In this document: one piece after another, positions 47,119 through 58,460 of the stretch
Position numbering within the stretch: the first letter of the stretch is position 1
Layout: each line of letters opens with the position of its first letter
Assembly (NCBI RefSeq): GCF_026013525.1
Contig: NZ_JAPDRA010000005.1
Coordinates: 186,001-250,000, forward strand
Source: Sphingomonas canadensis
GTDB taxonomy: Bacteria; Pseudomonadota; Alphaproteobacteria; Sphingomonadales; Sphingomonadaceae
DNA length: 64,000 nt
Reading direction: 5' to 3'
The notes under the pieces: model-generated
Told to the model about the DNA's origin: nothing
The model's database searches: none
Seen by the model: the letters and a program-made list of their open reading frames with translations, nothing else
Made by a program: the position numbers and the translations under genes

Positions 47119-48498
47119 TCACGGACGCGGAGTCACCGGACCGATATCCTCGTGTGCATCCGCAACAACGGCCAGCATTGCTGTCCAAGCCGCCACATTC
47201 TGCCGCAGTTGGGCGGGGTCGATCTTGTCGAGCGTGTCGTCCGCCGTGTGGTGCAGATCGAAGTAGCGGCTGCCCGACTGGGCCAGGTCGATCGCCGCCA
47301 CGCCAGCGCGGTGGAGCGGCGCGATGTCGGTGCCGTCGCCGCCGATCGCCGGGCCGCGCGCGATGCCGAGCGGAAGCAGCGCGGCGGCCACCCGATCCCC
47401 CACGGCCCTTGCGTTTTCGGGCAGGTTGAACTCCACCTTCCAGATGCGGTCCGCGCCGAAATCGCTTTCGCTCGCGGTGGCGTGGCGCTCGCTCTTGTGC
47501 GCCTCGAAATAGGCCTTGGCGCCGAACGCGCCGACCTCTTCCGATCCGGCGAAGAGGATACGGATCGTGCGCCGGGGCGTGCCCGCCTGCTGGATTCGCC
47601 GGGCGGCGGCGGCCACGATCCCGCAGCCCGCGGCATCGTCGATCGCGCCGGTGCCCAGGTCCCAGCTATCGAGGTGGCAGGCGACCACGACGATTCCCGC
47701 GGCCGGATCGCTGCCCGGCACCTCGGCGATGACGTTGCCCGATTCGGCCTGCTTCACGGTGGAGGGCGTGAGCGTCAGCCTAAGCGTCACCGGCTTGCCG
47801 CGCGCCACGATGCGCTCAAGCTGCTCGGCATCAGGCACGGAGAGCGCGCCGGCGGGGATCGGCGCCACGCCCTCTTCGAAGCGGGTGTTCCCGGTGTGGG
47901 GCGTGCGGTGATAATCGGTGCCGATCGATCGGATCACGATCGCCGCCGCGCCCTTCTTCGCCGCGACGTTCGGCCCCTGGGTGCGCACCGGGCCGAACGC
48001 GCCATAGCTCGATCCGTCCTGGGTGGCGGTCATCCGGTGAGTGATGAAAACGATCTTGCCCTTCACCGCGGCATCCGGCGCGGCCTTCAGCGCATCGAGC
48101 GAGGCGAACATCACCACCTCCGCCTCAACGCCCTTCGGCCCGGTGGCACCGGAATTGCCCAGCGCGGTGACGGTCAGCTTCTGGGGGAAGGGGCCGGTCA
48201 CCTCGGCGCGCTCGTCGCCGCGCAGCCATACCGGCATCATATAGGGCTCGATGCGGACGTTGGCGAAGCCCTGGGCCTTCAGCCACGCCTCCGCCCAGGC
48301 GCGGCCGCGCGCCTCGGCCGGGGTGCCGGCGGGGCGGGGGCCAACCTCGGTCGTGATGCCTTCGATGAAATCCCAGGCAAGCGTGTCCTGGAGCGCGGCA
48401 TCGCGCAGCGCGGCGGGATCGAGCGGCTGGGCCAGGGCGGGGAGGGGCAGGAGCAGCGCGGCAAGCGCGGCGGCGACGCGATACTGGGGCTTGTGCAT
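47119..48498 (-). CDS. M28-family zinc metallopeptidase (exported)
   Basis: A 459-residue protein with a signal peptide (YRVAAALAALLLPLPALAQ). A PA (protease-associated) insert is probable at about residues 140-240. The peptidase core shows VVVACHLDSWDLGTGAIDDA (metal His and Asp), LFAGSEEVGAFGA (catalytic and metal Glu) and FDLHHTADDTLDKID (metal His). This is the M28 aminopeptidase pattern. It is divergent from ettA. Likely periplasmic or secreted; substrate not predictable. Confidence 0.9.
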   Translation of the reverse strand: MHKPQYRVAAALAALLLPLPALAQPLDPAALRDAALQDTLAWDFIEGITTEVGPRPAGTPAEARGRAWAEAWLKAQGFANVRIEPYMMPVWLRGDERAEVTGPFPQKLTVTALGNSGATGPKGVEAEVVMFASLDALKAAPDAAVKGKIVFITHRMTATQDGSSYGAFGPVRTQGPNVAAKKGAAAIVIRSIGTDYHRTPHTGNTRFEEGVAPIPAGALSVPDAEQLERIVARGKPVTLRLTLTPSTVKQAESGNVIAEVPGSDPAAGIVVVACHLDSWDLGTGAIDDAAGCGIVAAAARRIQQAGTPRRTIRILFAGSEEVGAFGAKAYFEAHKSERHATASESDFGADRIWKVEFNLPENARAVGDRVAAALLPLGIARGPAIGGDGTDIAPLHRAGVAAIDLAQSGSRYFDLHHTADDTLDKIDPAQLRQNVAAWTAMLAVVADAHEDIGPVTPRP

Positions 48499-48602
48499 AT
48501 CCGCCTGCTAATCGGCGTGCGGGCGTTTGCCAACCGGCCGGGCCATCGCTACATGCGCAGCCGAAAATCCCGCATCCCAGCTACCCGACGGAGACCCGCA
48601 CC

Positions 48603-50282
<1,680 letters not shown>

Positions 50283-51000
50283 GGTTGCATGGCGACGCGC
50301 GCTGCGCCGGTGAAGTCTGAGGGAATGCTCTAGTCGGTGAAGGGGCAGGAATCAGTGTGATATAAAGCGCCGGCGCAAGCCAAAGAGATATGTAGAATGT
50401 TCGCTTCATCTGCTTGCGCGTTATTAGAATCAATACCGCAACCAAGGCGTATGCGCGATACCATTTGGCGTATCTATGTCCGGATACGATATCAGTGAAT
50501 AATACCAGCCAATAATCTATGTCGTCATGACTTACTGGGCAGCGTTCCAAGCTATGATTATAGCGTGAACTGTAGGTTTTTAGGGCATCTAGTAAATGAT
50601 CTTCTCTGCTATTAGCTTCAATAACAGCCGCAGTTAGATCGTCACCAATCTCGCGAAGTTGTCTGGCGCTGTTATCTAGCTGATACGATCTGACATAATT
50701 CTCTCCGCGTTCAATGAGGCTAAATGCAACAATAAATACCGGCAGAAGTATTCCAATAGATTGGAATTTTATCCTAATGTCTCCTGAAATATCTAGCGAT
50801 CCTGGTAATAGAAGGTATGATATAGCTATGGACCATAGGGATAGTACGACCACGGTTAGCTGAGCTAAATTCCAATCAAATCGAATTCGCTTTGAAGCGC
50901 TAAATCGACATGATGATGTAATTCTCATTCTCTCTTGGATTTGCCAAATTTTGCTAACCAGTGACGATTCGGTCTCGCCTGTTGTGTCGTTGCTGCCCAT

Positions 51001-51353
51001 GCTCCCCCTCTCCCCAATATTGGAAAGCTAGCAGATTAGAATAGCACCCTGTCCATCTGTCGCAATAGCGATCATAACTGTCGATATTTCCAAAATATGT
51101 GGATATTGGGACGGGGTTTTTAGCTCTTCAGGCTTTCATAATATTGCCTTATGGGCGCTGAATTTCTGATAGATATTTTTGTTTATCAATGGCTTAAATG
51201 AATGTGAGCGTTGGCCTGCCATTTGAGCTCCAACGTTGATACCGGACTCGCATTCATCATATGTTGTTTCTGGCTTTTTTCGTAGGATTATCGATTCCAC
51301 GTGCTTTGAGACGATTGAATATTTATGTTTGGCGTGGCTTGAATGTCCGCCCG
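51001..51353. other. AT-rich intergenic stretch between SLATT-like gene and acetyltransferase
   Basis: About 350 bases with distinctly lower G+C than the surroundings. It contains a short palindrome (CCAATATTGG at 51015-51024) and several A/T runs. A 77-codon minus-strand frame (51136-51369) lies here, but has no recognisable domain or strong ribosome site. No RNA gene or repeat end was identified. It is probably the upstream part of the acquired SLATT island. Confidence 0.5.
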
Positions 51354-51815
51354 ATGCCTCCCGCCCCACCCATCACCTATCGCCGCTGGTCCGGCCCGAT
51401 TGCGGGTGCGGTGCCGTTGCTTCAGGCGCTCTCGGCGCGGGTGTTCGAGGAATATTCGCCCGCCTATCTTCCAGATCGGATCGGCGCTGCCGCCGATCCG
51501 CTGCTCTGGCTGGCCGAGCGTGACGGGAACGCGCTGGGGTTCAAGCTGGGATATCGCCGCGGGCCGAAGCTGCTGCTTTCCTGGCTCGGCGGGGTCGCGC
51601 CGGAGGCGCGGCGGATGGGCGTGGCCTCGGCGCTGATGGTGCGGCAGCACCAGTCGGCCCGCGAGGCGGGATACCGCTTTGTCGAGACGCGCACCCGTGC
51701 GCCCAACAATGCGATGCTGATCCTCAACCTGCGCCACGGCTTCCATATCGTGGGTGCGGAGATCGACCCGCGCGGATTCCTGAAGGTGATCCAGCGCAAG
51801 GAACTGACCGTATGA
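51354..51815 (+). CDS. GNAT-family N-acetyltransferase
   Basis: A 153-residue protein. The acetyl-CoA binding region is LLLSWLGGVAPEARRMGVAS followed by ALMVRQHQSAREAGYRFVET, where R-R-M-G-V-A-S corresponds to the Q/RxxGxG/A loop. The end NNAMLILNLRHGFHIVGAEI is the usual last strand pair. ATG 51354 was chosen for composition: sequence upstream is AT-rich and unlike the protein. Its stop overlaps the deaminase start (4 nt). Substrate unknown. Confidence 0.85.
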   Translation: MPPAPPITYRRWSGPIAGAVPLLQALSARVFEEYSPAYLPDRIGAAADPLLWLAERDGNALGFKLGYRRGPKLLLSWLGGVAPEARRMGVASALMVRQHQSAREAGYRFVETRTRAPNNAMLILNLRHGFHIVGAEIDPRGFLKVIQRKELTV

Positions 51816-52258
51816 CGCAATGGGATCCCACGCTCGTCACACGTGCATATGCGCTGGCGTTAAAATCCTTCGAGGAGGGCGGCTGTCCAATCGGATCGGT
51901 GCTGGTGCGCGGACCGGAGATATTGGGGGAGGGGCACAACCAGCGTGTGCAGAAGGGCGATCCGATCGCGCATGGCGAGATGGATGCGATCCGCAACGCC
52001 GGACGGCAGAAAAGCTATCGCGACACCACGCTCTACACCTCGCTCAGCCCGTGCATGATGTGCGCGGGCACGATCGTGCAGCTCAAGATCCCCCGCGTCG
52101 TGATTGCGGAGAACACGACCTTCGGCGGCAACGAGGATTTCCTGCGCGCCCACGGTGTCGAGGTGACGGTGGTGAACGACGCACGCTGCATCGCGCTGAT
52201 GCGGCGCTTCATCGCCGAACGGCCCGAGCTGTGGAACGAGGATATCGCCGAGGAATAG
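51812..52258 (+). CDS. Yeast-FCY1-like cytosine/nucleoside deaminase
   Basis: A 148-residue zinc deaminase. HGEMDAI (His ligand and catalytic Glu, about residue 53) and SLSPCMMCAGTIV (two Cys ligands) are the CDA signature. The long run DTTLYTSLSPCMMCAG, then IPRVVIAENTTFGG and RFIAERPELWNEDIAEE closely follow fungal cytosine deaminase Fcy1 as I remember it, including its C-terminal helix; this is less like tRNA adenosine deaminase TadA. The likely reaction is cytosine to uracil (base salvage). It is translationally coupled to the acetyltransferase. Confidence 0.85.
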   Translation: MTQWDPTLVTRAYALALKSFEEGGCPIGSVLVRGPEILGEGHNQRVQKGDPIAHGEMDAIRNAGRQKSYRDTTLYTSLSPCMMCAGTIVQLKIPRVVIAENTTFGGNEDFLRAHGVEVTVVNDARCIALMRRFIAERPELWNEDIAEE

Positions 52259-52265
52259 CCCCGGC

Positions 52266-52613
52266 TCAGCGCTCCCGCCCGGCGTTCGCGGCGGCGTTAT
52301 GCTCGTAGATCCAGACGGAATCGCCGATGACCGTGGTCACCTTTTTCCGGATATATTCGGATTCCAACGGCTTGGCGGGATCATAGCCTTCATAGGCGTC
52401 CAGATCGGCGATCACCTTGGGATCGGCGGTCTCATGCACCTCGCCTGCTACCTGGCCTTCGCCGCCCAGCGTCAGGCCGGGGTAGAGGCCCAGATCGCGC
52501 ACCGTGCCGTTCACCGCGTCGTCGCCCACGAAGCGCATCCGCTCGCCCAGGCGGAACTGGGCGTGTCCGCGCTGGCCGCGCCGCAGCAGGCCGTAGAAGA
52601 AGAAGCGTTCCAT
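52266..52613 (-). CDS. Gamma-glutamylcyclotransferase-like (AIG2/GGCT) protein
   Basis: A 115-residue protein. FFFYGLLRRGQRGHAQF resembles the YGTLRxG start of the GGCT/AIG2 fold, followed by GTVRDLGLYPGLTLGG and the acidic GEVHETADPKVIADLDAYEG that would hold the catalytic Glu. The family acts on gamma-glutamyl amines or glutathione. It starts 8 nt after the exported gene 52622-53089 on the same strand. Substrate not determinable. Confidence 0.85.
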   Translation of the reverse strand: MERFFFYGLLRRGQRGHAQFRLGERMRFVGDDAVNGTVRDLGLYPGLTLGGEGQVAGEVHETADPKVIADLDAYEGYDPAKPLESEYIRKKVTTVIGDSVWIYEHNAAANAGRER

Positions 52614-52621
52614 CGCGCCGC

Positions 52622-53089
52622 TCACATCGGGCCGAAGCAGCGCGCGAGGCGCGTGAGCACCGGGCCGTAGCGTTTCTGCGCGGACTGGGGATAGGTCAGC
52701 TCGAACGACAGCAGCTTGCCGTCGTGCAGGAAGGTGCGTGCATAGAAGACGCGGTTCCCCGCCAGGCCGGAGATGGTGGCCGATTCGCCCTTGCGCGCGC
52801 GATAGGTGACGCGGCCGCCCGGCCCCTTCAGGCGCATGCCCTGCCGCTCGATCTCGCCCTTCAGCGAGGTGTCGAGCGCATTGTAGCGGCCATAGACCGC
52901 CAGTTCGGCACCGTCGGCAGCGAGGAAGCGCTGGCCGTCGCCGTTGGGGGCCTCGCCCTGAGGGATCAGCAGATCGGCCGGATAGCAGATGCCATATTCG
53001 AAGCGTGCGTTGGCATAGACCGGCCAGTCGCCGCCCTGCGCGGGCGCGGCGCCGGCCAGCATCGCAAGCAGAAATACGCCACCGGCCAT
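52622..53089 (-). CDS. Exported hypothetical protein
   Basis: A 155-residue protein with a signal peptide (MAGGVFLLAMLAGAAPAQ). ATG 53089 has a GGGAGGA site six nt upstream; an upstream TTG is less likely. The mature part includes FEYGICYPADLLIPQGEAPN, SATISGLAGNRVFYARTF and a C-terminal cysteine (ARCFGPM). The Cys pair probably forms a disulfide. It resembles unnamed periplasmic beta-sandwich proteins; function unknown. Confidence 0.72.
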   Translation of the reverse strand: MAGGVFLLAMLAGAAPAQGGDWPVYANARFEYGICYPADLLIPQGEAPNGDGQRFLAADGAELAVYGRYNALDTSLKGEIERQGMRLKGPGGRVTYRARKGESATISGLAGNRVFYARTFLHDGKLLSFELTYPQSAQKRYGPVLTRLARCFGPM

Positions 53090-53263
53090 CGCCGTTCCTC
53101 CCAATAGTGCAACCGGCGCCGCGCGTACGGCCGCGCCAGTGTAGTGCGAGATGCGCGCGGATTGAACCGGTCCGTTTCCCGGTCAAGCCGGAGGAACGGC
53201 ACCCGCCCGGACAGCGCTGGCCTCAGGCGGGAATCGCCCTGGAGGGAGAGCGGCCCCGCGCCG

Positions 53264-53539
53264 TCAGGCCGTGAAGCGCTTGGTGAAGCCGCGGCCGGGA
53301 TCGCCGGTGTCGGGAAAGGCCTCCACATCGGTGACCTGCGCCAGCGGCGGCCCTTCGCGGCATGCGGCGACCAGCGCGCCGATCGCGCCTTCCTCGCCGC
53401 TGGCCAGCATCTCTACTCGGCCGTCGCGCAGGTTGCGCACCCAGCCCGTCAGCCCCAGCCCGCGTGCGGTGCGCACCGTCCAGTCGCGATAGCCGACCTG
53501 ATGCACCCGCCCCGACACGTAGATACGCTGTGTCGTCAT
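53264..53539 (-). CDS. acyP: Acylphosphatase
   Basis: A 91-residue enzyme that hydrolyses carboxyl-phosphate bonds. YVSGRVHQVGYRDWTVRTA carries the phosphate-binding GRVxxVGxR loop and the catalytic Arg; GLTGWVRNLRDGRVEMLASG carries the essential Asn. Length is standard for the family. It stands alone on the minus strand downstream of the DoxX gene terminator. Confidence 0.93.
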   Translation of the reverse strand: MTTQRIYVSGRVHQVGYRDWTVRTARGLGLTGWVRNLRDGRVEMLASGEEGAIGALVAACREGPPLAQVTDVEAFPDTGDPGRGFTKRFTA

Positions 53540-53635
53540 TCCGATCCTCACCGGGCCGGAATACGCCCCGGCCGCGCGCATCCTAGCAAGCCGTAGGCAA
53601 GCAGGGGAGCCCGGGGGGTGATCGCCCCGGCGCGC

Positions 53636-53669
53636 AAAAGCCTCCCCTCGCGGACATGCGGGGGGAGGC
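53636..53669 (-). terminator. Intrinsic terminator after the DoxX-family gene
   Basis: On the minus strand GCCTCCCCCCGC (53669-53658), ATGTCC loop and GCGAGGGGAGGC (53651-53640) form a 12-bp stem with one mismatch-type pair, followed by TTTT. Confidence 0.8.
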
Positions 53670-53696
53670 ATGGCGGCTTTGGGGTTCGTTACCGGT

Positions 53697-54089
<393 letters not shown>

Positions 54090-54232
54090 TGGGATTCTCC
54101 CGTTGTGGTGCGACGGAAGATGGTTGCGCTGGCGGCACGAACAATGGCCGTGCGGGAAACGCATGGTTTCCGGCGGGCGCGCGATCCGGCGGGGCTGTTC
54201 TCGGCTTCGCTGAACCCGTTCCGGCTCTGCGC

Positions 54233-54709
54233 TCAGGGATAGGCGATCGCCATCACCTCATATTCGCGCTCGCCGGCGGGCAGCGCCACGCGCCGCAGGT
54301 CGCCGATCGCGGCGCCGCGCAGCGCCCGGGCCAGGGGAGCGTTCCAGCCGACCAGCCCCTTGCCGGCGTCGGCCTCGTCATCGCCCACAAGAGTCAGCGT
54401 GCGATGATTGTCGTCCTCGTCCGCGATGGTGACGGTGGCGCCGAACCAGACGCGGCCCTTGTCCTCCTGCCGCGCGGGATCGATCACCTTGGCGGCCTTC
54501 ATCCGCTTCGAGAGCCAGCCGAGCCGCCGGTCGAGCTCGCGCAGCCGCTTGCGGCCATAGATATAGTCGCCGTTTTCCGAACGGTCGCCGTTGCCCGCGG
54601 CCCAGGAGATGGTTTCCACCAGTTGCGGCCGCTCGGTGCCGAACAGCGCGTCATATTCGGACTTCAGCGCGGCATAGCCGGCGGGGGTGATATAGTTGGG
54701 GCGATCCAT
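54233..54709 (-). CDS. greB: Transcription elongation factor GreB
   Basis: A 158-residue Gre factor. The start MDRPNYITPAGYAALKSEYD and the tip region NGDRSENGDYIYGRKRLREL, with the acidic pair in the cleavage loop, are the GreB type; the C-terminal FKBP-like domain follows. GreB rescues longer backtracked complexes than GreA. It lies 37 nt downstream of the lytic transglycosylase gene on the same strand and is probably co-transcribed. Confidence 0.94.
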   Translation of the reverse strand: MDRPNYITPAGYAALKSEYDALFGTERPQLVETISWAAGNGDRSENGDYIYGRKRLRELDRRLGWLSKRMKAAKVIDPARQEDKGRVWFGATVTIADEDDNHRTLTLVGDDEADAGKGLVGWNAPLARALRGAAIGDLRRVALPAGEREYEVMAIAYP

Positions 54710-54746
54710 CGCGCTACCTAGCCCCGCCGGGCCAGCCCTGGGAAGC

Positions 54747-56762
54747 TCAACCCGGCGGCGACTTGCCCAGATACCAGCTCAGGTTCGCCGGCCCGCGGCT
54801 GCGCGCGCGCTGGGGGTTCATCAGGTCATAGACCACGGCGTTCTCCAGCACGCGCTGGACATAGTTCTTCGTTTCGAAGATCGGGATCTTCTCCACCCAT
54901 TCGACGATGTCGACGCCGGGGGTGCGCGGATCGCCGTTGGCGCGGATCCACTTGTTCACATTGCCCGGCCCGGCGTTGTACGCGGCCACCGCCAGCGGAT
55001 AGCTGCCATAGATGCCGAACACCCGCTTGAAATAGCTGGTGCCCAGGTGGATGTTGTAATCCGTGTCCACCGTCAGCGCGTCGCGATTGTATGCCATGCC
55101 CAGCGATCTGGCCATTTCGGCGGCGGTGCCGGGCATGAGCTGCATCAGCCCGCGCGCGCCCGCGTGGCTGATGGCGGCGCGATCGAACTGGCTTTCCTGC
55201 CGCGCGATGGCGTGGATGATCGTCCAGTAATCCTGCTGCGCCTCGGGCACGCGGACGGAGGGGTATCCGGTGGCGGTATAGTCCGACAGGCCGTTCTGCA
55301 GCGCGCTGCGCCCCACCATCACGCCCAGATCGGGGCGGCCGATCGCGCGGCTCAGTTCCGCGGCGAGCACGTGATCGCTGTCGCTCGACGCATCGTTGGC
55401 GATCTGGCGGACGAACAGGCTTTGGTCGCGATACTCGCCCATCGTGCCGAGCTGCTGCGCGGCGCGCACCACCTCGCGCCGGTAGAAGGCGTCGCGCGCG
55501 GCCGGGTCCACCGCCCGTGCCGAGAAATCGGCCGGCGCCTTCAGCGGGCGGCCCAGCCGCTCGATCGCGAGCTGGCCGTAATAGAGGTCTGGGAAGCCTG
55601 CCGCGCGTTCGAAGAAGCCGGTTGCGGTGCCGGTGTCGCCGGCGGCCACCGCCGCGCGGGCGGCCCAATAGAGACCCTTCGATTGCGTCTGCGGCGTCTT
55701 CGATCCGCGCGAATAGCGTTCGAACATGCCCACCGCTTCGGCCGGGCGGCCGAGCTTCTGCATCGCGGTGGTGCCCGCCAGCCAGACCAGGCTGGTGTAA
55801 TCGTCGCGCTCGCCATAGGGCCGGTCGCTGATCACCACATCGGGGGCGTAGGCGTCGTCGACCTTGCTGGCGATCAGATAGGCCTGGAAATGCTGGCCGT
55901 CGGCGGCGGCGCCCCGGGCGGCGGCGAGCAGCAGCTCATACCATTTCTCGACATTGCCGGGGCGGCTTACCAGCCTGCGCGGCTGGGCGAGATAGGCGCG
56001 CATCGCCACGCTCTGTCCGCTGTTGCGCAGCCATGTGGCACGATCGGCGATATAGCCTGCATCGCCATAGCCTGCTTCGGCAGCAGCGTTGCCCCGGTCG
56101 TGCGCGTCGGCGGCGCCGGTGCGATAGGCGAGCCGCGCATCGAACACCTGGCGGCGGGCGGGGGATACCATCCCCAGCATCCGCCCGGCGGCGGTGGTGG
56201 CGCCCTGCCACAGCAGCATGTCCATGCGCGCGTCATGGTCCTCGGGACGCAGCGCGCCCGCGAAGGCGCCGAGCAGCCGGTTCTCGTCGTCGCCGCGCAG
56301 CACGCCCGAACGCCATGCGCGGCGGGCCTGGTCGTCCGCCTCCGCCTTGCGGCCCGAAGCAGCCAGCGCCTCGGCGAAGCGCAGGTTCCCCGCGGCAGTC
56401 AGCGGCGGAAAGCGTTCGAAGAATCGTACCGCAAGCCGTGGCGTCTCGGCCCCGCCGCCCTGGGCGGTCTCCGCCACCGCACGGCGGCTCGTCTCGCCCG
56501 GCCAGCCGGGGTGGGCGAGAAGAAAGTTCGCATAGTCGGCGAAGGGAAACCCGTCCGACTGCTGGAGCCGGCGCCATTCGGCGAGCGCGCCCGCGATCTG
56601 GTCCGACTGGATATAGGCGGGAGCCTCGCGCGGGACGCCGCTCTCGATGGCCGCCTTGTACCATTCGAGCTGCGATTGCGTCATCTGCGAGGACGCGGCG
56701 ACTGCGGTCACGCCCAGGGCCAGCAGCGCGCTCTTGATCACAGGAGCAAGCATGCTGGACAT
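54747..56762 (-). CDS. Soluble lytic murein transglycosylase (Slt-type)
   Basis: A 671-residue exported enzyme that cleaves peptidoglycan between MurNAc and GlcNAc. ATG 56762 (or 56753) gives a signal peptide (SALLALGVTAVAASS). The bulk is a superhelical TPR-like U domain. The C-terminal catalytic domain has AIARQESQFDRAAISHAGAR (catalytic Glu in RQES), GLMQLMPGTAAEMA and AVAAYNAGPGNVNKW, the three Slt signature motifs. Its promoter is divergent from dapA, with only 73 nt between the two starts. Confidence 0.93.
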   Translation of the reverse strand: MSSMLAPVIKSALLALGVTAVAASSQMTQSQLEWYKAAIESGVPREAPAYIQSDQIAGALAEWRRLQQSDGFPFADYANFLLAHPGWPGETSRRAVAETAQGGGAETPRLAVRFFERFPPLTAAGNLRFAEALAASGRKAEADDQARRAWRSGVLRGDDENRLLGAFAGALRPEDHDARMDMLLWQGATTAAGRMLGMVSPARRQVFDARLAYRTGAADAHDRGNAAAEAGYGDAGYIADRATWLRNSGQSVAMRAYLAQPRRLVSRPGNVEKWYELLLAAARGAAADGQHFQAYLIASKVDDAYAPDVVISDRPYGERDDYTSLVWLAGTTAMQKLGRPAEAVGMFERYSRGSKTPQTQSKGLYWAARAAVAAGDTGTATGFFERAAGFPDLYYGQLAIERLGRPLKAPADFSARAVDPAARDAFYRREVVRAAQQLGTMGEYRDQSLFVRQIANDASSDSDHVLAAELSRAIGRPDLGVMVGRSALQNGLSDYTATGYPSVRVPEAQQDYWTIIHAIARQESQFDRAAISHAGARGLMQLMPGTAAEMARSLGMAYNRDALTVDTDYNIHLGTSYFKRVFGIYGSYPLAVAAYNAGPGNVNKWIRANGDPRTPGVDIVEWVEKIPIFETKNYVQRVLENAVVYDLMNPQRARSRGPANLSWYLGKSPPG

Positions 56763-56835
56763 GATAGGGAATCCCGCCGTATCTGCCAGCCCGAATTCAC
56801 GCCCCTGTACAAAATTAAGGATAATTTCGGGACTT

Positions 56836-57714
56836 ATGTTCTCCGGCTCGATTCCCGCGCTCGTCACGCCCTTCCGCAACGGCGATTTCGCCGAGGCCGA
56901 TTTCCGCGATTTCGTGGAATGGCAGATCGCGGAGGGATCGGCAGCGCTCGTCCCCTGCGGCACCACCGGAGAGGCGGCGACGATGACCTTCGCCGAACAT
57001 TTCGAGGTGGTGCGCGTGTGCGCCGATCAGGCGCGCGGCCGCGTGCCCGTGATCGCGGGCGCGGGTTCGAACGACACGCGCGTCGCGATCGGCAACGTCA
57101 AGGCGGCGAAGGCCGCGGGCGCCGATGCGGTGCTGATGGTCCCGCCCTATTACAACCGCCCCAGCCAGGAGGGCATCTTTCGCCATTTCGAGGCGGTTCA
57201 GGCCGAATGCGAGCTGCCGATCATACTCTACAACGTGCCCGGCCGCACCGTGACGGACATCCAGCCGGCCACCATGGCGCGGATCGTGAAGGCCTTTCCG
57301 GGCAAGTTCGCGGGCGTGAAGGACGCCACCGGCAGCCTGGGCCGCGTGACCGAACAGCGCAGCGGATGCGGCGCGGACTTCGCCCAGCTTTCGGGCAATG
57401 ACGAGACGGCGCTGGCGTTCAACGCGATGGGCGGGGTGGGGTGCATCTCGGTCTCCGCCAATGTCGCGCCGCGGCTGTGCGCCGATTTCCAGGCCGCCTG
57501 GGCCGCGGGCGACACCGCCAAGGCGCTGGAACTGCACGACCGGCTCTATCCGCTGCACATCGCGATGTTCACCGATGCCTCGCCGGGGCCGGTGAAATAT
57601 GCGGTGGCGAAGCTGCGTCCCGGCTTCCCCGGCGAACTGCGCTTGCCAATGACTCCCGCAAGCGAGGCGAGCCGCGCCGCCGTGGACGCGGCTATGGCGC
57701 ACGCGGGAATCTGA
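56836..57714 (+). CDS. dapA: 4-hydroxy-tetrahydrodipicolinate synthase DapA
   Basis: A 292-residue enzyme that condenses pyruvate and aspartate semialdehyde in lysine and diaminopimelate synthesis. Schiff-base Lys162 ([10 protein letters not shown]) and Tyr132 (YNVPGRT) are in place, as is the pyruvate loop CGTTGE at about residues 41-46. It is the first gene of a dapA-smpB arrangement and is divergent from the lytic transglycosylase. Confidence 0.97.
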   Translation: MFSGSIPALVTPFRNGDFAEADFRDFVEWQIAEGSAALVPCGTTGEAATMTFAEHFEVVRVCADQARGRVPVIAGAGSNDTRVAIGNVKAAKAAGADAVLMVPPYYNRPSQEGIFRHFEAVQAECELPIILYNVPGRTVTDIQPATMARIVKAFPGKFAGVKDATGSLGRVTEQRSGCGADFAQLSGNDETALAFNAMGGVGCISVSANVAPRLCADFQAAWAAGDTAKALELHDRLYPLHIAMFTDASPGPVKYAVAKLRPGFPGELRLPMTPASEASRAAVDAAMAHAGI

Positions 57715-57784
57715 GTTAGGCCGGTGCGACGTGGGTGCGCTGGGCTTCCCCTCGCGCCCGTCACGTCCTACATGCGCCACCCTT

Positions 57785-58267
57785 ATGGCCCGCCCGCGTC
57801 CCGCCACCTTCGACAAGAAGAAGACTGTCGCCGAGAACCGGCGCGCGCGCTTCGACTATTTCATCGAGGATACCTATGAGGCCGGCATCGCGCTGACCGG
57901 GACCGAGGTGAAGTCGCTGCGCTTCGGCGAGGGATCGATCGCGGAGGCCTATGCCGATGTCACGGGCGAGGAGGTGTGGCTGATCAACGCCAACATCCCC
58001 GAGTTCAGCCATGGCAATCGCCACAACCACGATCCCAAGCGCCAGCGCAAGCTGTTGCTGCACGAGCGCGAGATCAACAAGCTCCACGGCGCGGTCGCGC
58101 GCGAGGGGATGACGCTGGTGCCGCTCAGCATCTATTTCAACAGCCGCGGCCGGGCGAAGGTGGAACTGGCGCTGGCCAAGGGCAAGAAGGCCCACGACAA
58201 GCGCGACACGATCAAGGAACGCGACTGGAAGCGCGACCAGCAGCGCATCCTGCGCCAGCACGGCTGA
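57785..58267 (+). CDS. smpB: SsrA-binding protein SmpB
   Basis: A 160-residue partner of tmRNA in rescue of stalled ribosomes. [48 protein letters not shown] and the basic tail [17 protein letters not shown] are all standard. ATG 57785 was chosen as the family start; a longer frame begins upstream at 57731. No ssrA gene is in the window. Confidence 0.97.
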   Translation: MARPRPATFDKKKTVAENRRARFDYFIEDTYEAGIALTGTEVKSLRFGEGSIAEAYADVTGEEVWLINANIPEFSHGNRHNHDPKRQRKLLLHEREINKLHGAVAREGMTLVPLSIYFNSRGRAKVELALAKGKKAHDKRDTIKERDWKRDQQRILRQHG

Positions 58268-58401
58268 GGCCGCCGGCGCGTCCCCGGCCGGGGGGTGCGG
58301 AAGGGCACATCCCGAAAACTGCGAATTGGTCACCATATTTGCCAGATTATTGCGTCTGACCGGCCATTTACGGCAAAATCCGGCTCGCCATGGCGGCATG
58401 A

Positions 58402-58429
58402 TTGACTAGGCGTCTTGGCCCGATAATAC
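58402..58429 (+). promoter_or_regulatory. Candidate sigma-70-like promoter for the M13 peptidase gene
   Basis: TTGACT at 58402-58407 and TAATAC at 58424-58429 with a 16-base spacer, 31 nt before the start codon at 58461. The stretch 58310-58440 is less GC-rich than the rest and has no other gene. Confidence 0.5.
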
Positions 58430-58460
58430 GGCGCCATCCTAACGCTTAGGGGACACCTCA

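Noticed and set aside
51136..51369. A 77-codon minus-strand frame in the AT-rich stretch
   Set aside because: No domain, no convincing ribosome site, and it overlaps the start of the acetyltransferase gene.
54696..57401. A plus-strand open frame of about 900 codons
   Set aside because: Mostly the antisense shadow of the lytic transglycosylase, then out-of-frame with dapA. It has no domain.
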